A stretch of DNA of 64,000 nt from Terriglobia bacterium (GTDB taxonomy: Bacteria > Acidobacteriota > Terriglobia > Terriglobales > Acidobacteriaceae): the NCBI GenBank assembly GCA_020073665.1, contig JAIQEU010000001.1, positions 270,922 through 334,921 of the forward strand, written 5' to 3'. Shown here piece after piece: positions 36,929 through 48,197 of the stretch. Under the pieces are notes generated by a model, which was given only the letters and a program-made list of their open reading frames with translations, was not told the DNA's origin and did not search any database. How positions within the stretch are numbered: the first letter of the stretch is position 1; every line of letters begins with the position of its first letter. The translations under genes and the position numbers were made by a program.

Positions 36929-38053
36929 ATGAATATTGATGATCTGCTGCGTATCGCTATGGAGCGGCGCGCCTCTGACTTGCACCTGAAGGTGGGAAAC
37001 TACCCTCACCTGCGCATTGACGGCGAACTGATTCCGCTCACCGACCAGCCCCGCGTCAGCGCCGAAGACATGCTGACCATGGCGTTCAGCATGATGTCGG
37101 CGCGCCAGAAGCAGAAGTTCAAAGAGACCACCGAAATCGATATGGCGTACGGCGTGGCCGGACTGGGCCGCTTCCGTGTGAACGTATTCCAGCAGCGCGG
37201 CAACGTGGGACTGGTGCTGCGCGTCATTCCCACCAAGATTCGCGCGCTCGATGAACTGTATCTGCCCAAGGTGGTGGAACAGGTTTGCGACATGCCGCGC
37301 GGCCTGATCCTGGTCACGGGCGTCACCGGTTCCGGTAAATCCACTACCCTGGCTGCCATGGTGGACCGCATCAACTCGACCCGGGCCGAACATATCATCA
37401 CCATTGAGGACCCAATCGAATTCCTGCACCGCGACAAGAAGGGTTACGTGAACCAGCGCGAGGTGGAGGTGGACACGCCTTCGTTCGGCGCGGCCTTGCG
37501 CGCTTCTCTGCGTCAGGATCCCGACGTCATCCTGGTCGGCGAAATGCGCGATCTGGAAACCATCAGCACCGCGCTGCACGCCGCCGAAACCGGTCACATG
37601 GTGTTCTCCACGTTGCACACGCTGGACGCGGTAGAAACCATCAACCGCATTATCGCCATTTTCCCGCCGCCAGAGCAGAAACAGATTCGGCTGCAGCTGG
37701 CGGCCATCTTGCGCGCGGTTATCAGCCAGCGCCTGGTAAAGCGCTGCGACGGCGATGGCCGTGTGCCGGCCGTCGAAGTCATGATCAACACCGCCTACAT
37801 CCGGGAATGCATCCTGGTGCCGGAAAAGACCCGCGCCGTCCGCGACGCGATTTCCGCCGGCACCTCGCAATACGGCATGCAGACCTTTGACCAGTCGTTG
37901 TGGGACTTGTTCCAGGCAGGACTGATCAACTACGAAACCGCGCTGGAGAATGCCTCCAACGCCGACGACTTCAAGCTACGCATGCAGGGTATTTCGTCGA
38001 CCAGCGACGCTTCCCGCAATGCCATGCAGACCGCCGGGTATGGCGGCCGCTGA
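36929..38053 (+). CDS. pilT: type IV pilus retraction ATPase PilT
   Basis: PilT is the hexameric motor that disassembles type IV pili and powers twitching. The 374-aa protein starts MNIDDLLRIAMERRASDLHL, and has Walker A VTGVTGSGKSTT, the Asp box IITIEDPIEFLH, Walker B RQDPDVILVGEMRDLETI and the His box HAAETGHMVFSTLHT. The retraction signature AIRE-like helix may correspond to AVRDAISAG. Other pilus genes are not adjacent. The ATG at 36929 follows CTGGGGGAA, and a strong terminator ends the gene. It goes with MglA as evidence for surface motility. Confidence 0.95.
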   Translation: MNIDDLLRIAMERRASDLHLKVGNYPHLRIDGELIPLTDQPRVSAEDMLTMAFSMMSARQKQKFKETTEIDMAYGVAGLGRFRVNVFQQRGNVGLVLRVIPTKIRALDELYLPKVVEQVCDMPRGLILVTGVTGSGKSTTLAAMVDRINSTRAEHIITIEDPIEFLHRDKKGYVNQREVEVDTPSFGAALRASLRQDPDVILVGEMRDLETISTALHAAETGHMVFSTLHTLDAVETINRIIAIFPPPEQKQIRLQLAAILRAVISQRLVKRCDGDGRVPAVEVMINTAYIRECILVPEKTRAVRDAISAGTSQYGMQTFDQSLWDLFQAGLINYETALENASNADDFKLRMQGISSTSDASRNAMQTAGYGGR

Positions 38054-38074
38054 GTTTTTCCTCCGAGAACGTTT

Positions 38075-38104
38075 GGGCGCGCCCGTAAGCGCGCCCTTTT
38101 TTTT
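38075..38104 (+). terminator. intrinsic terminator after pilT
   Basis: GGGCGCGC pairs with GCGCGCCC around loop CCGTAA, followed by eight T. Confidence 0.93.
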
Positions 38105-38146
38105 GGAGATGAGAGAAGATTTTCCTGGCTTAGCGAAGCGTGTTCG

Positions 38147-38515
38147 CTAGCAGGCTACGTGGTGGACTGGCCACTCGTGGGTACCGCCCAGAACCACCAG
38201 GGCATCGTGCAGGGAGGAAATATCGAAGATATGATCCAACCCCGTGCGCTGCAAGGTCTCGAGCACGAAGTGCGAGGGGTTCACCAGCTTCAGTTGGATG
38301 CCGCGAGCCCGCGTCCAGTGATGCAACGACACGAGGGCGGTTAGGCCGCCGGCGTCAATCGTCTCGACGTCACTTAAGTCCAGCACCACGATGCGGGTAT
38401 CCCGCTCGCTCACCACGGCGTTCCGCAACGTGCCCACTGCGTCACCACGCACAATGCGCCCGAAGCACCGCACCACCACCACATCGCCCGTTTTTTCGAC
38501 ATCCAGGGTAAGCAT
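38147..38515 (-). CDS. STAS domain protein (anti-sigma antagonist-like)
   Basis: A 122-aa single STAS domain: LDVEKTGDVVVVRCFGRIVR, TRIVVLDLSDVETIDAGGL and LKLVNPSHFVLETLQRTGLD follow the SpoIIAA/RsbV layout. In active anti-sigma antagonists the motif is D-S-S-G-L with a phosphorylated Ser; here it reads D-A-G-G-L, so that switch is missing. It may act as a constitutive or scaffold STAS protein. No kinase partner is adjacent. It is convergent with pilT. Confidence 0.82.
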   Translation of the reverse strand: MLTLDVEKTGDVVVVRCFGRIVRGDAVGTLRNAVVSERDTRIVVLDLSDVETIDAGGLTALVSLHHWTRARGIQLKLVNPSHFVLETLQRTGLDHIFDISSLHDALVVLGGTHEWPVHHVAC

Positions 38516-38650
38516 GACTGGTTTCCTTCGCTCTATTTAGTTAGACGAAACACTGTGTTGGACGTTACCAGACCGCCGAACAGAAAGTTGTCAACGTATT
38601 GCAAAATCTTCCTGCTCAAGCGCTTCCGGCTACAATAGTAGTTACGCAAA

Positions 38651-39196
38651 ATGGCGTTCTCCAGTTCCAGGAAACTGTTCACCGAAGACGAGCTTTACGC
38701 CTACGCCGTCGGCGCCCTGGGCCGGCACATGCGCACGGTGGCGGAGTTGAAACGCCTGCTGCGCCGCCGGGTTGAGGCCGAAACCGAGATCGGGCAGACC
38801 CTGGTGGAGCTGGTCATCCGGCGCCTGAAAGATCATGGCTACCTGAACGACAGCCAGTATGCAGCCGCGTATTCCTCGCTGCGGCGCGATAACGAGAAAT
38901 TCGGGCGGCGGCGCGTCATCACCGATCTGAAGGTCAAGGGCGTCCACGGAGAAGTGATTGAAAAGGCGATTGCCTCGGCCTATGACGAGGTGAACGAGGA
39001 GAAGCAGGCGCGCGCCTATCTGAGCCGCAAGCGCTTGCAAAAGCCCAAAGACCAGAAACAGGCCGCGCGTATTTTTCGCCAACTCACGCGCGCCGGGTTT
39101 GGCTCGAAAACCATATTTACCATTTTGAAGAAGTGGGATGTGGACGACGAGATGTTGAGCGCGCTCGAAACCGAAGAACCGGGCGACGAGTCTTAA
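38651..39196 (+). CDS. recX: regulatory protein RecX
   Basis: RecX binds RecA filaments and limits their activity. The 181-aa protein shows the three three-helix repeats of the family: YAYAVGALGRHMRTVAELKR, then LKDHGYLNDSQYAAAYSSLR with FGRRRVITDLKVKGV, then a C-terminal FRQLTRAGFGSKTIFTILKK. Length and order are normal. recA is not in the window. Confidence 0.88.
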   Translation: MAFSSSRKLFTEDELYAYAVGALGRHMRTVAELKRLLRRRVEAETEIGQTLVELVIRRLKDHGYLNDSQYAAAYSSLRRDNEKFGRRRVITDLKVKGVHGEVIEKAIASAYDEVNEEKQARAYLSRKRLQKPKDQKQAARIFRQLTRAGFGSKTIFTILKKWDVDDEMLSALETEEPGDES

Positions 39197-39271
39197 ACAA
39201 CAGGCATTGCGTCTCCGCCGGAAATGCTACATACTTCCCGTCTCATTCCCAACTCAACGCAGGAGGTCAGC

Positions 39272-39661
39272 ATGAGATCAAGACTGGCAACATTGTTTGT
39301 GGCAGTGCTACTTAGCACCGCGGCGTTTGCCTACACCCAGGGCGTGGCCGCGGATGTGGACAAGACGGCCAAAGACACCGGCGCCGCCACCAAGAAGGCG
39401 GCTAAGAAGACCGCTCACGCCACCACCAAGGCCGCCGACAAGACCGAGGACACTACCGAAAACGCGGCCAAGAAAACCGGCCACGTCACCAAGACCTCGG
39501 CGAAAAAGACCGCCGACGCCACCACCAAGGCCGCCGACAAGACCGAGGACACCACCGAGGGCGCGGCCAAGAAAACCGGCCACGGGATCAAGAAGGGCGT
39601 GAAGAGTGTGGGCCACGGGGTGAAGAAGGGCGCCGAGAAAACCGAAGATGCGGTGAAGTAG
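39272..39661 (+). CDS. secreted Lys/Thr/Ala-rich repeat protein
   Basis: A 129-aa low-complexity protein. A signal peptide (MRSRLATLFVAVLLSTAAFA) is followed by repeats such as KKTAHATTKAADKTEDTTE and KKTADATTKAADKTEDTTE. At the DNA level a 99-bp unit occurs twice (starting near 39417 and 39516) with few differences. The composition recalls LEA-like and histone H1-like proteins, but export argues for an envelope or stress-shield role. AGGAGG lies 5 nt before the ATG at 39272. I recognise no defined family. Confidence 0.75.
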   Translation: MRSRLATLFVAVLLSTAAFAYTQGVAADVDKTAKDTGAATKKAAKKTAHATTKAADKTEDTTENAAKKTGHVTKTSAKKTADATTKAADKTEDTTEGAAKKTGHGIKKGVKSVGHGVKKGAEKTEDAVK

Positions 39662-39715
39662 CTCGAGGCGCTCCACAAGCGACGTCAGATATCGAGTCCC
39701 TGCGGGGCCACCACC

Positions 39716-39803
39716 CGTCCCGTAGGGACACCTGATAGTAGCCCGCCAGTTCACTGGCAGGTACGCGCCAATGTTGGGCACCGCGTCCCGTAGGAACACC
39801 TGA
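39716..39803 (+). repeat. two CGTCCCGTAGGGACACCTGA repeats
   Basis: Copies at 39716-39735 and 39784-39803 (one mismatch) are 68 bp apart, with a GCCAG-ttca-CTGGC hairpin between them, in the gap before alaS. Confidence 0.65.
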
Positions 39804-39854
39804 AACCTGCCATCAACTCTCGCCACCTTCTGTGACGGTTGAACATCCGCCTGA

Positions 39855-39863
39855 TGCTAAAAT
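39855..39863 (+). promoter_or_regulatory. extended -10 promoter of alaS
   Basis: TGCTAAAAT is an extended -10. The TTGAAC at 39839 is too close (13 bp) to be its -35. The leader would be about 38 nt. Confidence 0.4.
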
Positions 39864-39907
39864 CAGGGTTTGCACCCACATCCGACCTCGGCCCTGTACA
39901 GACACGC

Positions 39908-42625
<2,718 letters not shown>

Positions 42626-42664
42626 CAGTGGTTTGTCGTCCGTCTTTCAGGCGAGAGCACCCTT

Positions 42665-43027
42665 ATGAAAGATCGCATCCGCTTCATCAGTTACAAGGGC
42701 CAGCAAATTCTTTTGGCGGACCTTTCCCACTGCACGGCGGCGGAAGTAGAGAAGATTTCCCGCCTTGTCCCCGCTTTCGTAACCGCGGAGCCGCACGGCT
42801 CGGTCCTGCTGCTGGCGGACTTCACCGGGGCAGAGCTTAACCGCGAGGCCATCACCATTCTGAAAGAAGGCACAGTCTTTGACCGCCCCCATATCAAGCG
42901 GTCTGCCTGGGTAGGGACGGAAGCGATCCCCAAGGTGTTCTACGAAAACATCAAGAGCTTTTCGCAGCGCGCACTGCCGGCGTTCAAGACCCGGGAAGAG
43001 GCCATGGAATGGCTGGTGAAAGAGTAA
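42665..43027 (+). CDS. SpoIIAA-like (STAS/SEC14) protein, first of a tandem pair
   Basis: A 120-aa protein of the SpoIIAA-like group: IRFISYKGQQILLADLSHCT, LLLADFTGAELNREAITILK, HIKRSAWVGTEAIPKVFYEN and FKTREEAMEWLVKE. It is a paralogue of the next gene, most alike in KRSAWVGTE. The function of small stand-alone members is not established. The TAA stop overlaps the next gene's ATG (TAATG), so the two are translationally coupled. It starts 39 nt after alaS. Confidence 0.75.
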   Translation: MKDRIRFISYKGQQILLADLSHCTAAEVEKISRLVPAFVTAEPHGSVLLLADFTGAELNREAITILKEGTVFDRPHIKRSAWVGTEAIPKVFYENIKSFSQRALPAFKTREEAMEWLVKE

Positions 43028-43407
43028 TGCCTGCTGAGACCGAACCGGTGGGCCGCGTGCGTTTCCTCGTGCACAAGCGCCAGCCGATTCTGCTGGTCGA
43101 CTTCACCCATTGCACTGCCCAGCAGATGCTGCAGGTGGTGGAGCAGGTGCAGGCCGAGATCGCAAAACACCCTCCGGATTCCCTGCTGACGCTGGCCGAC
43201 TATACCGGAGCACAGGTCGACAAAGCCGCAGCCACACGCATTCAGGAAGCGCTGGTGTTTGATCGTCCGAAGGTGAAGCGCTCGGCCTGGGTGGGGACGG
43301 AGAACCTGCCCAAAGCGTTTTACGAGAAGTTCAAGGCATTTTCTCAGCGGGATTTTCCAAGATTCGCTTCTCGCGAAGAAGCGCTGGAGTGGCTGGTCAG
43401 TACCTAG
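43027..43407 (+). CDS. SpoIIAA-like (STAS/SEC14) protein, second of a tandem pair
   Basis: A 126-aa paralogue of the preceding gene: VRFLVHKRQPILLVDFTHCT, LLTLADYTGAQVDKAAATRI, KVKRSAWVGTENLPKAFYEK and FASREEALEWLVST. It starts at the ATG that overlaps the upstream stop by one base. Keeping two coupled copies suggests a heterodimer, an inference. The last two codons and the stop are made of GTACC heptamer repeat. Confidence 0.75.
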   Translation: MPAETEPVGRVRFLVHKRQPILLVDFTHCTAQQMLQVVEQVQAEIAKHPPDSLLTLADYTGAQVDKAAATRIQEALVFDRPKVKRSAWVGTENLPKAFYEKFKAFSQRDFPRFASREEALEWLVST

Positions 43408-43516
43408 TACCGAGCTCACTCAAAACCAACACCACGTTGGAGCGCCGGCCTAAGCCTGCGACCCGTCATCCGCAACCCGCCGCCTTTTTTCACTCGGTAC
43501 CAGGTACTCGGTGCTA
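43398..43516 (+). repeat. GTACC heptamer inverted repeat between convergent genes
   Basis: Units CAGTACC, TAGTACC, GAGCTCA (43398-43418) are mirrored by GGTACCA, GGTACTC, GGTGCTA (43496-43516). The arms match at about 15 of 16 core positions. The structure spans the stop codons of the plus-strand SpoIIAA-like gene and the minus-strand Rieske gene. Confidence 0.75.
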
Positions 43517-44626
43517 GCTCCTCCATCTCAACGTAACCGGCCCTGCCATGGGATGGCGCAGTTCGGCGCCGGTGCGGCGGGCTTCCAGGTGCGCCGCCTT
43601 CAGCTGGAAATACCACTTGGCGGGACGGTCAGCGTCGTCAATCAGCATCAGGTGCGGGTTGTGCTTCAGGCCGGCGCTTTGATCTTCCATCGTCTTGCGA
43701 TCCTGTTCCACGAATTTCGCAAACACAAATTTCAACAGCCCGGGTCCAAATGGCATCCAGCGAAAAATATTCCACGCCGCGACTACATCGATACGGCACT
43801 GGTTGCGCGTGATCGGCGTGACCGTGGTCAGGCTGGAGAACCAGTACTTCCCTGCCCGAATGGTTTCCAGGCGCAGGTTGGGCAACACGAAGTCGATGGT
43901 GGTGGTAATCGAGTCGGCCGAGGCGTAGAGGCGCAGCAACTTGTAGGGCGCGCTGTTGGAGCTGGGGGTATGCGCGCTCATGCGAAATCCGTTAGGGATG
44001 GGCTCGAAGTTCTTCTGCTTTTGGTGAATGCTGGAACGGCTGCGCCACCACCAGGCCTGGTGAACGAACGGCCCGTGCGCCGGATCCATCAGGCCGATGA
44101 TGCCGTGATCCACGCTGCACGGCAAGTCGGCGGTGAGATAGGCGAGTTTGTAGCGGTCGCTGAAAGTCGGGACATGCGGCGTTGAAATGCCCGGCTGGTC
44201 TCGTTTGGTGAAACCCGCACCCGTCGGCCCCGGCTCAGGAACAAACACCCAGATGAAATCGTCGCGCTCCTCGCAAGCGAAACTGCCCGCGTAGATGCGG
44301 TCAACCTTCAAGTCCTGGTCGGCGGTGAGTGAAGGAATGAGTTGGCACTGGCCGCTGTGGGCGTCGAACTTCCAGCCGTGATAGCTGCACTCCAGCTGCT
44401 GCCCATCGAAATGTCCGCAGGAAAGCGGCATGCCGCGATGAGGACACGCGTCACGCAAGGCGAAGGCATGTCCCTGGCGGTCGCGGCCGATGACCAGCGG
44501 GGTTTCCAGCAGCATCGCTTTTTTCATCCGGTTGCGGCTGAGCTGGTCGCTGGGCAAAGCGCGATACCAGAAGCCGAACAGCATAAGCGAGTCGGGCGTC
44601 TGGCGCTGGGGAGATTCGGCGGTCAT
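43514..44626 (-). CDS. Rieske non-heme iron oxygenase
   Basis: A 370-aa oxygenase alpha subunit. The Rieske [2Fe-2S] site is CPHRGMPLSCGHFDG with CSYHGWKFD about 17 residues later. The mononuclear iron site is probably DHGIIGLMDPAHGPFVHQ, which has the D/H-x(4-5)-H pattern. The group resembles PaO/VanA-type enzymes. The substrate is unknown, and ferredoxin or reductase genes are not adjacent. I take ATG 44626 (MTAESPQRQTPDSL); the frame is open to a TTG at 44635. It is the last gene of a probable operon with a small membrane ORF and a CreD-like gene. Confidence 0.85.
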   Translation of the reverse strand: MTAESPQRQTPDSLMLFGFWYRALPSDQLSRNRMKKAMLLETPLVIGRDRQGHAFALRDACPHRGMPLSCGHFDGQQLECSYHGWKFDAHSGQCQLIPSLTADQDLKVDRIYAGSFACEERDDFIWVFVPEPGPTGAGFTKRDQPGISTPHVPTFSDRYKLAYLTADLPCSVDHGIIGLMDPAHGPFVHQAWWWRSRSSIHQKQKNFEPIPNGFRMSAHTPSSNSAPYKLLRLYASADSITTTIDFVLPNLRLETIRAGKYWFSSLTTVTPITRNQCRIDVVAAWNIFRWMPFGPGLLKFVFAKFVEQDRKTMEDQSAGLKHNPHLMLIDDADRPAKWYFQLKAAHLEARRTGAELRHPMAGPVTLRWRS

Positions 44627-44644
44627 GGGGAACAAAGGAGGGTA

Positions 44645-44791
44645 CTACATTCGTAGCGCCGACAAAAGCCAGCGCCCACAAAACGCCGCGGCCACGAGCA
44701 GCGCCCACGGTCCTACGATAAGAAACTGTCGCCAGACCCGCGTCAAAGGCCAGCTCTTCGCGTCCTGAAAATGGTCATCGTTCCCCCTCAA
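44645..44791 (-). CDS. small single-helix membrane protein (48 aa)
   Basis: A short reading frame between the CreD-like and Rieske genes. It starts at TTG 44791, whose bases overlap the upstream TGA stop (TTGA), and ends 18 nt before the Rieske ATG. The product has a charged start (RGNDDHFQDAKSW), then one hydrophobic helix (FLIVGPWALLVAAAFC) and a basic end. GGGGGA lies about 10 nt upstream. The coupling and helix argue for a real gene, but there is no family match, so it stays tentative. Confidence 0.45.
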   Translation of the reverse strand: MRGNDDHFQDAKSWPLTRVWRQFLIVGPWALLVAAAFCGRWLLSALRM

Positions 44792-46053
44792 TCATGAAAT
44801 CCCCCCGACTCGAACGACGGCGCCTGACCCGCCTTCATCGAGAACTTCTCCGCCCACTTGATGCGGCCGGTCATCTGCATCACTCCGAATAGTGTGACGA
44901 TTGACCCGATGGTGATAGCCAGGCCCGTGAATCCTTTGAAGAAGAAGGCATAGGAGAACAGGACCAGGTAAATCAGCTGTGCAATCCCCGCCTCCACCGC
45001 CGCAAAGCGAATTCCCACCACCAGCCGCAAATAGCTGACCACCAGAAACACCGACACCAGCGAGCAGATCACAAACGCCGCGTGAATCGAGATGTGATCC
45101 ACCAGGTAGGCCATCAGCAGGTGGAAGGCGAAAAAGGCGGTAGCCAGAAAAAAGTAGTTCATGGGATGAAGATCAATCCCGCGCATGGTGGTGATGATGA
45201 ACATCAGGAAAAAGAAAAAGAACAGCGACACCGGGGCGAAGAAACTGATTTGTCCGGCGAGCGGGCCAGGCTGCAGCTTCTCCGGCATGGTAGCACCGAT
45301 CTGCAGGCCGGAGAGCAGGCTGTTGTACTTCCAGGTCAAAGTCCAGCCATCGGGAGTCTCGCGTTTTTCGGTGGGCGACAGGCTGTCAGCCGGAAAATCG
45401 ATGTCTTTGAAATTGGTCTTTAAGTCGAGGACAAAGTCGCGGACCTGGGAAACCTCGTCGCCGAACTTGTAGACCCAGCTGCCCATGCCCTGCGAGCGAT
45501 AAGAGAAGGTCACCGGCAAAACGCGGCCAGCCGGCACAGTGGCGGTCACCGTGGCTCCGTTGCTGTCGGTAGTAATAGGCAAGGGCTGGCCATCGACGGC
45601 GATCGCGAGATCGTCGTACACCGCTTGCGAGGCGGGGAACTTCAGCTGGAACGAGACCGATTGGTCCTGCGCGGACGAGTTGCGGAAGCCGTACGCGCCG
45701 GAGAAATCGACCGCGTAGGTGCTGTACCACAACAGACCTTTCTGCCGGGGATCGAGACGAATGGCGACGTTGACCCGGCTACTCTCCACCGGCACCCCCA
45801 CGGGCACGGATTCAGTCACCTGGCGGGAGATTCTCTGTCCGTGTTCCATGGATTCTTCGGTGTGCGTGCGGTTCACCCAGTAAGTGGCCGTAGGCGGAAG
45901 CTGAACCTGGGGACTGCCCCAGCTGGCGGCGACTTTATTTTCCAGGCGGTCGCCGGCGGAATAGGTGCGGGAAAAGATGGTGCCGCCGAGAATCATCCAG
46001 GCGACGGTGGTGCAGGCGAAGATAAAGCTGATGGCGGCGATGCGTTTGACCAC
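44788..46053 (-). CDS. CreD-like inner membrane protein
   Basis: A 421-aa protein of the CreD (Cet) family. An N-terminal helix (about 7-28) is followed by a large extracytoplasmic domain (30-280: VAIRLDPRQKGLLWYSTYAV, YRSQGMGSWVYKFGD). Five or six membrane helices follow, with the family segment DLHPMNYFFLATAFFAFHLL and LVDHISIHAAF. CreD is linked to envelope stress and colicin tolerance in enterics; its biochemistry is unknown. The start is GTG 46053 with GGAGG 7 nt upstream. A promoter and inverted repeat lie directly upstream. Confidence 0.8.
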   Translation of the reverse strand: MVKRIAAISFIFACTTVAWMILGGTIFSRTYSAGDRLENKVAASWGSPQVQLPPTATYWVNRTHTEESMEHGQRISRQVTESVPVGVPVESSRVNVAIRLDPRQKGLLWYSTYAVDFSGAYGFRNSSAQDQSVSFQLKFPASQAVYDDLAIAVDGQPLPITTDSNGATVTATVPAGRVLPVTFSYRSQGMGSWVYKFGDEVSQVRDFVLDLKTNFKDIDFPADSLSPTEKRETPDGWTLTWKYNSLLSGLQIGATMPEKLQPGPLAGQISFFAPVSLFFFFFLMFIITTMRGIDLHPMNYFFLATAFFAFHLLMAYLVDHISIHAAFVICSLVSVFLVVSYLRLVVGIRFAAVEAGIAQLIYLVLFSYAFFFKGFTGLAITIGSIVTLFGVMQMTGRIKWAEKFSMKAGQAPSFESGGFHD

Positions 46054-46074
46054 GGGACGACCTCCAACCGAAGA

Positions 46075-46105
46075 GTACTTTACAGTACAAAGTACATTAA
46101 GTCAA
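46075..46105 (-). promoter_or_regulatory. creD promoter with overlapping operator palindrome
   Basis: On the minus strand TTGACT (46105-46100) and TAAAGT (46082-46077) are 17 bp apart. An inverted repeat GTACTTT-N7-AAAGTAC (46075-46095) covers the -10. Its shape resembles PadR- or BlaI-type operators; no such regulator gene is in the window. Confidence 0.5.
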
Positions 46106-46296
46106 GCCCGAAAAACCAGGCCCCTGGAAGAGCCTCCGGGGCCCTGGAAGCCCGCCGTGCTGCCGCACAGCCACAGGGTGCGTACGTCACTGACTCGAAA
46201 CCCCTGCCGGCGGGAGCATTGATTAGGGGAAATATCTCCGGCTGCCTTGGTTCCGGGCGGGATCGGCCGGTGGGAGGCAGTTGGTGGGAGGGCGCC

Positions 46297-46617
46297 ATGA
46301 GGAAAATCGTCCTACTCGTACTCATCGTGATGGCGGTGGTAGTGCTGGCGCAGGAGAAGACGTCGCTGGTGGTGAAGGACACCTCGATCAACACCGGGGT
46401 GGTAATCGTGACCGCCGAGACCGGGGGCAAAGCGGTCGAACTGCAATGCAATCAGAACGCGTCGGGTTGCACTCCGCTAAAGAGCGGCAAATACCTGATG
46501 GTGGTGCTGCCGAAAAACTGGGGCATGTACGACTGCAAGAACGTGGACGTTTACCAGGAGACGGCCAACCCGGATACGGACCAGAAGCTCGGCGAATACT
46601 GTCTGATCCAGAAGTGA
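46297..46617 (+). CDS. small secreted protein of unknown function
   Basis: A 106-aa protein with a signal peptide (MRKIVLLVLIVMAVVVLA). The mature part contains four cysteines (LQCNQNASGCTPLKSGKY, MYDCKN, GEYCLIQK) that could form two disulphides. A GGGAGG site lies 4 nt before the ATG at 46297. It is convergent with the S41 peptidase gene. I recognise no family. Confidence 0.7.
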   Translation: MRKIVLLVLIVMAVVVLAQEKTSLVVKDTSINTGVVIVTAETGGKAVELQCNQNASGCTPLKSGKYLMVVLPKNWGMYDCKNVDVYQETANPDTDQKLGEYCLIQK

Positions 46618-46674
46618 CCGAGGCTCTGGCGACACAGCCTTTCATGCGCCGCGGCGACATCTCCTACGTCCGCT

Positions 46675-48003
46675 TCACTCCTTGGACCATTCGTAGGAAA
46701 AGAACTTGCCCGCTTCTTCGGGAGTGATCTTGTATCCCAGCGTTTCCGCGGCGTGCGCCAGCACCGGATCGCGGCCACTGGCCAGGTCGGCCGCGGTCGG
46801 AATCATGATTTCGTCAGGAGTAACGCCGGTATGCTCCAGGCTCTTGCCATCGGTCATGATCAGATCAGCGTCGGTGATTGACGCGCCAAAGAAGGCCACG
46901 ATGTCCATACCCGTCTGGTAGCCGTAACGCCGCGACTCCATGACGCTGCCTGAACTGTGATCGCCCATCACAACGCCACGCTTCTCGATTTGAACCACGC
47001 GGGCAAACAACTCCGATGCGGAAGCTGACCTGCTATCGACCAGCACCAATAGTTTCCCAGTGAAGGGGTTGTGGTGAGACTTGGCCTCCATCGACTCTTT
47101 CTTGTCGCGCTGCACCCGATCTCCAATCTTGATATCGTTTTCGAACATGCGGCCAAGCAGAGCTTTCAAGCTGGTGACCGCCCCGCCGGGGTTCGAACGA
47201 AGATCGACGATCAGCGCCTTGTGCTTTCGTGCCCGGTTCACCATGTCTTCCGCTTCGGTTTCCGTGAAGCCGAACTCGGGCATTTTCAGGATCTCCAAAT
47301 CGTCACCCACATCCTCCCAGCGGGTCCGCATTAAGTGTTCCTGGTTTTCGAATTCGCGAATCATGTCGAAGATGCCGTTGGCTTCAGTCAGGTTCGCGAC
47401 CGGCGGAAGTTGCTTCATCTTGGCGACAACCTCCACCTGGCGCTGGCCGCCCGAAGGGCTGCGAACATCCAGGTGCAGCGAGGTCTGTGGCCGAAGCGCA
47501 TTGAAGACATATTCCATCCGCCAGAAATCGTCGCGCGTGGGATGGAAGCCGTTGACCGCCAGCAGTTCGTCTCCGGCTTTGAGCCCCTTGGATTCGGCGT
47601 CGCTTTTCGGGCGTACCCGGGTCACGAAGCAGTGGTCGCCAAACATCTGCATCTGGAAACCGTAGTCGTGTTTATAGGGTCTTGGCGGGGGCAAAAAGAA
47701 GGTGTGCGAATCATTCAGCGAATCGAGAGCACCGGCAATGTGGGAAAGCGCCGAGTTCATGGACGGGGACGTCTCAATCTTCTGCTTGGCTTCGGCGACC
47801 CGAGCGTCCCAATCCAGGCCGTGGAATTTCGGGTCATAGTAGTGCTTGCGAACGTCGGCCCCAATCATCTGCAACATAGCGGTGGCGCGGTCGCGGTCGA
47901 ATTTTGAAAGCTGTTGCGGCGGATTTTGCTGGGCTGGAGCGGCACTGGCTAGGGCCAGCAGCACGGCAAGAAACTCAACGAGGTAGCCGGAGGACTGTTT
48001 CAT
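46675..48003 (-). CDS. S41 family C-terminal processing peptidase-like protein
   Basis: A 442-aa exported serine protease. A signal peptide (1-24) precedes a helical N-terminal domain with SALSHIAGALDSLNDSHTFF, then a PDZ-like domain (VRPKSDAESKGLKAGDELLA), then the tail-specific protease domain: ALIVDLRSNPGGAVTSLKAL, and the catalytic Ser in VLVDSRSASASELFARVVQ. The general-base Lys would lie in the GDHSSGSVMES region, but I cannot place it with certainty. GGGAGAGG precedes the ATG. The substrate is unknown. Confidence 0.87.
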   Translation of the reverse strand: MKQSSGYLVEFLAVLLALASAAPAQQNPPQQLSKFDRDRATAMLQMIGADVRKHYYDPKFHGLDWDARVAEAKQKIETSPSMNSALSHIAGALDSLNDSHTFFLPPPRPYKHDYGFQMQMFGDHCFVTRVRPKSDAESKGLKAGDELLAVNGFHPTRDDFWRMEYVFNALRPQTSLHLDVRSPSGGQRQVEVVAKMKQLPPVANLTEANGIFDMIREFENQEHLMRTRWEDVGDDLEILKMPEFGFTETEAEDMVNRARKHKALIVDLRSNPGGAVTSLKALLGRMFENDIKIGDRVQRDKKESMEAKSHHNPFTGKLLVLVDSRSASASELFARVVQIEKRGVVMGDHSSGSVMESRRYGYQTGMDIVAFFGASITDADLIMTDGKSLEHTGVTPDEIMIPTAADLASGRDPVLAHAAETLGYKITPEEAGKFFSYEWSKE

Positions 48004-48197
48004 GGAGACCTCTCCCTTCGCTTCCCGATTCGACCCGGGACGGCCCCCCTCTGATTTTCGGGTCGAAATATAACACAGGAGAGTGCGGGCCAGCGGTGAC
48101 GGGCTACCCGGGGGGTGGGACTACCGGCCACGTGTAACATCTTTGTTTTCAACATCGTCACGCGATTACTACAGTGGTTCTATGGCCTTTGGATAGG

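Noticed and set aside
36863..37870. 335-codon frame antisense to pilT
   Set aside because: It is opposite the conserved ATPase core and reads as a shadow.
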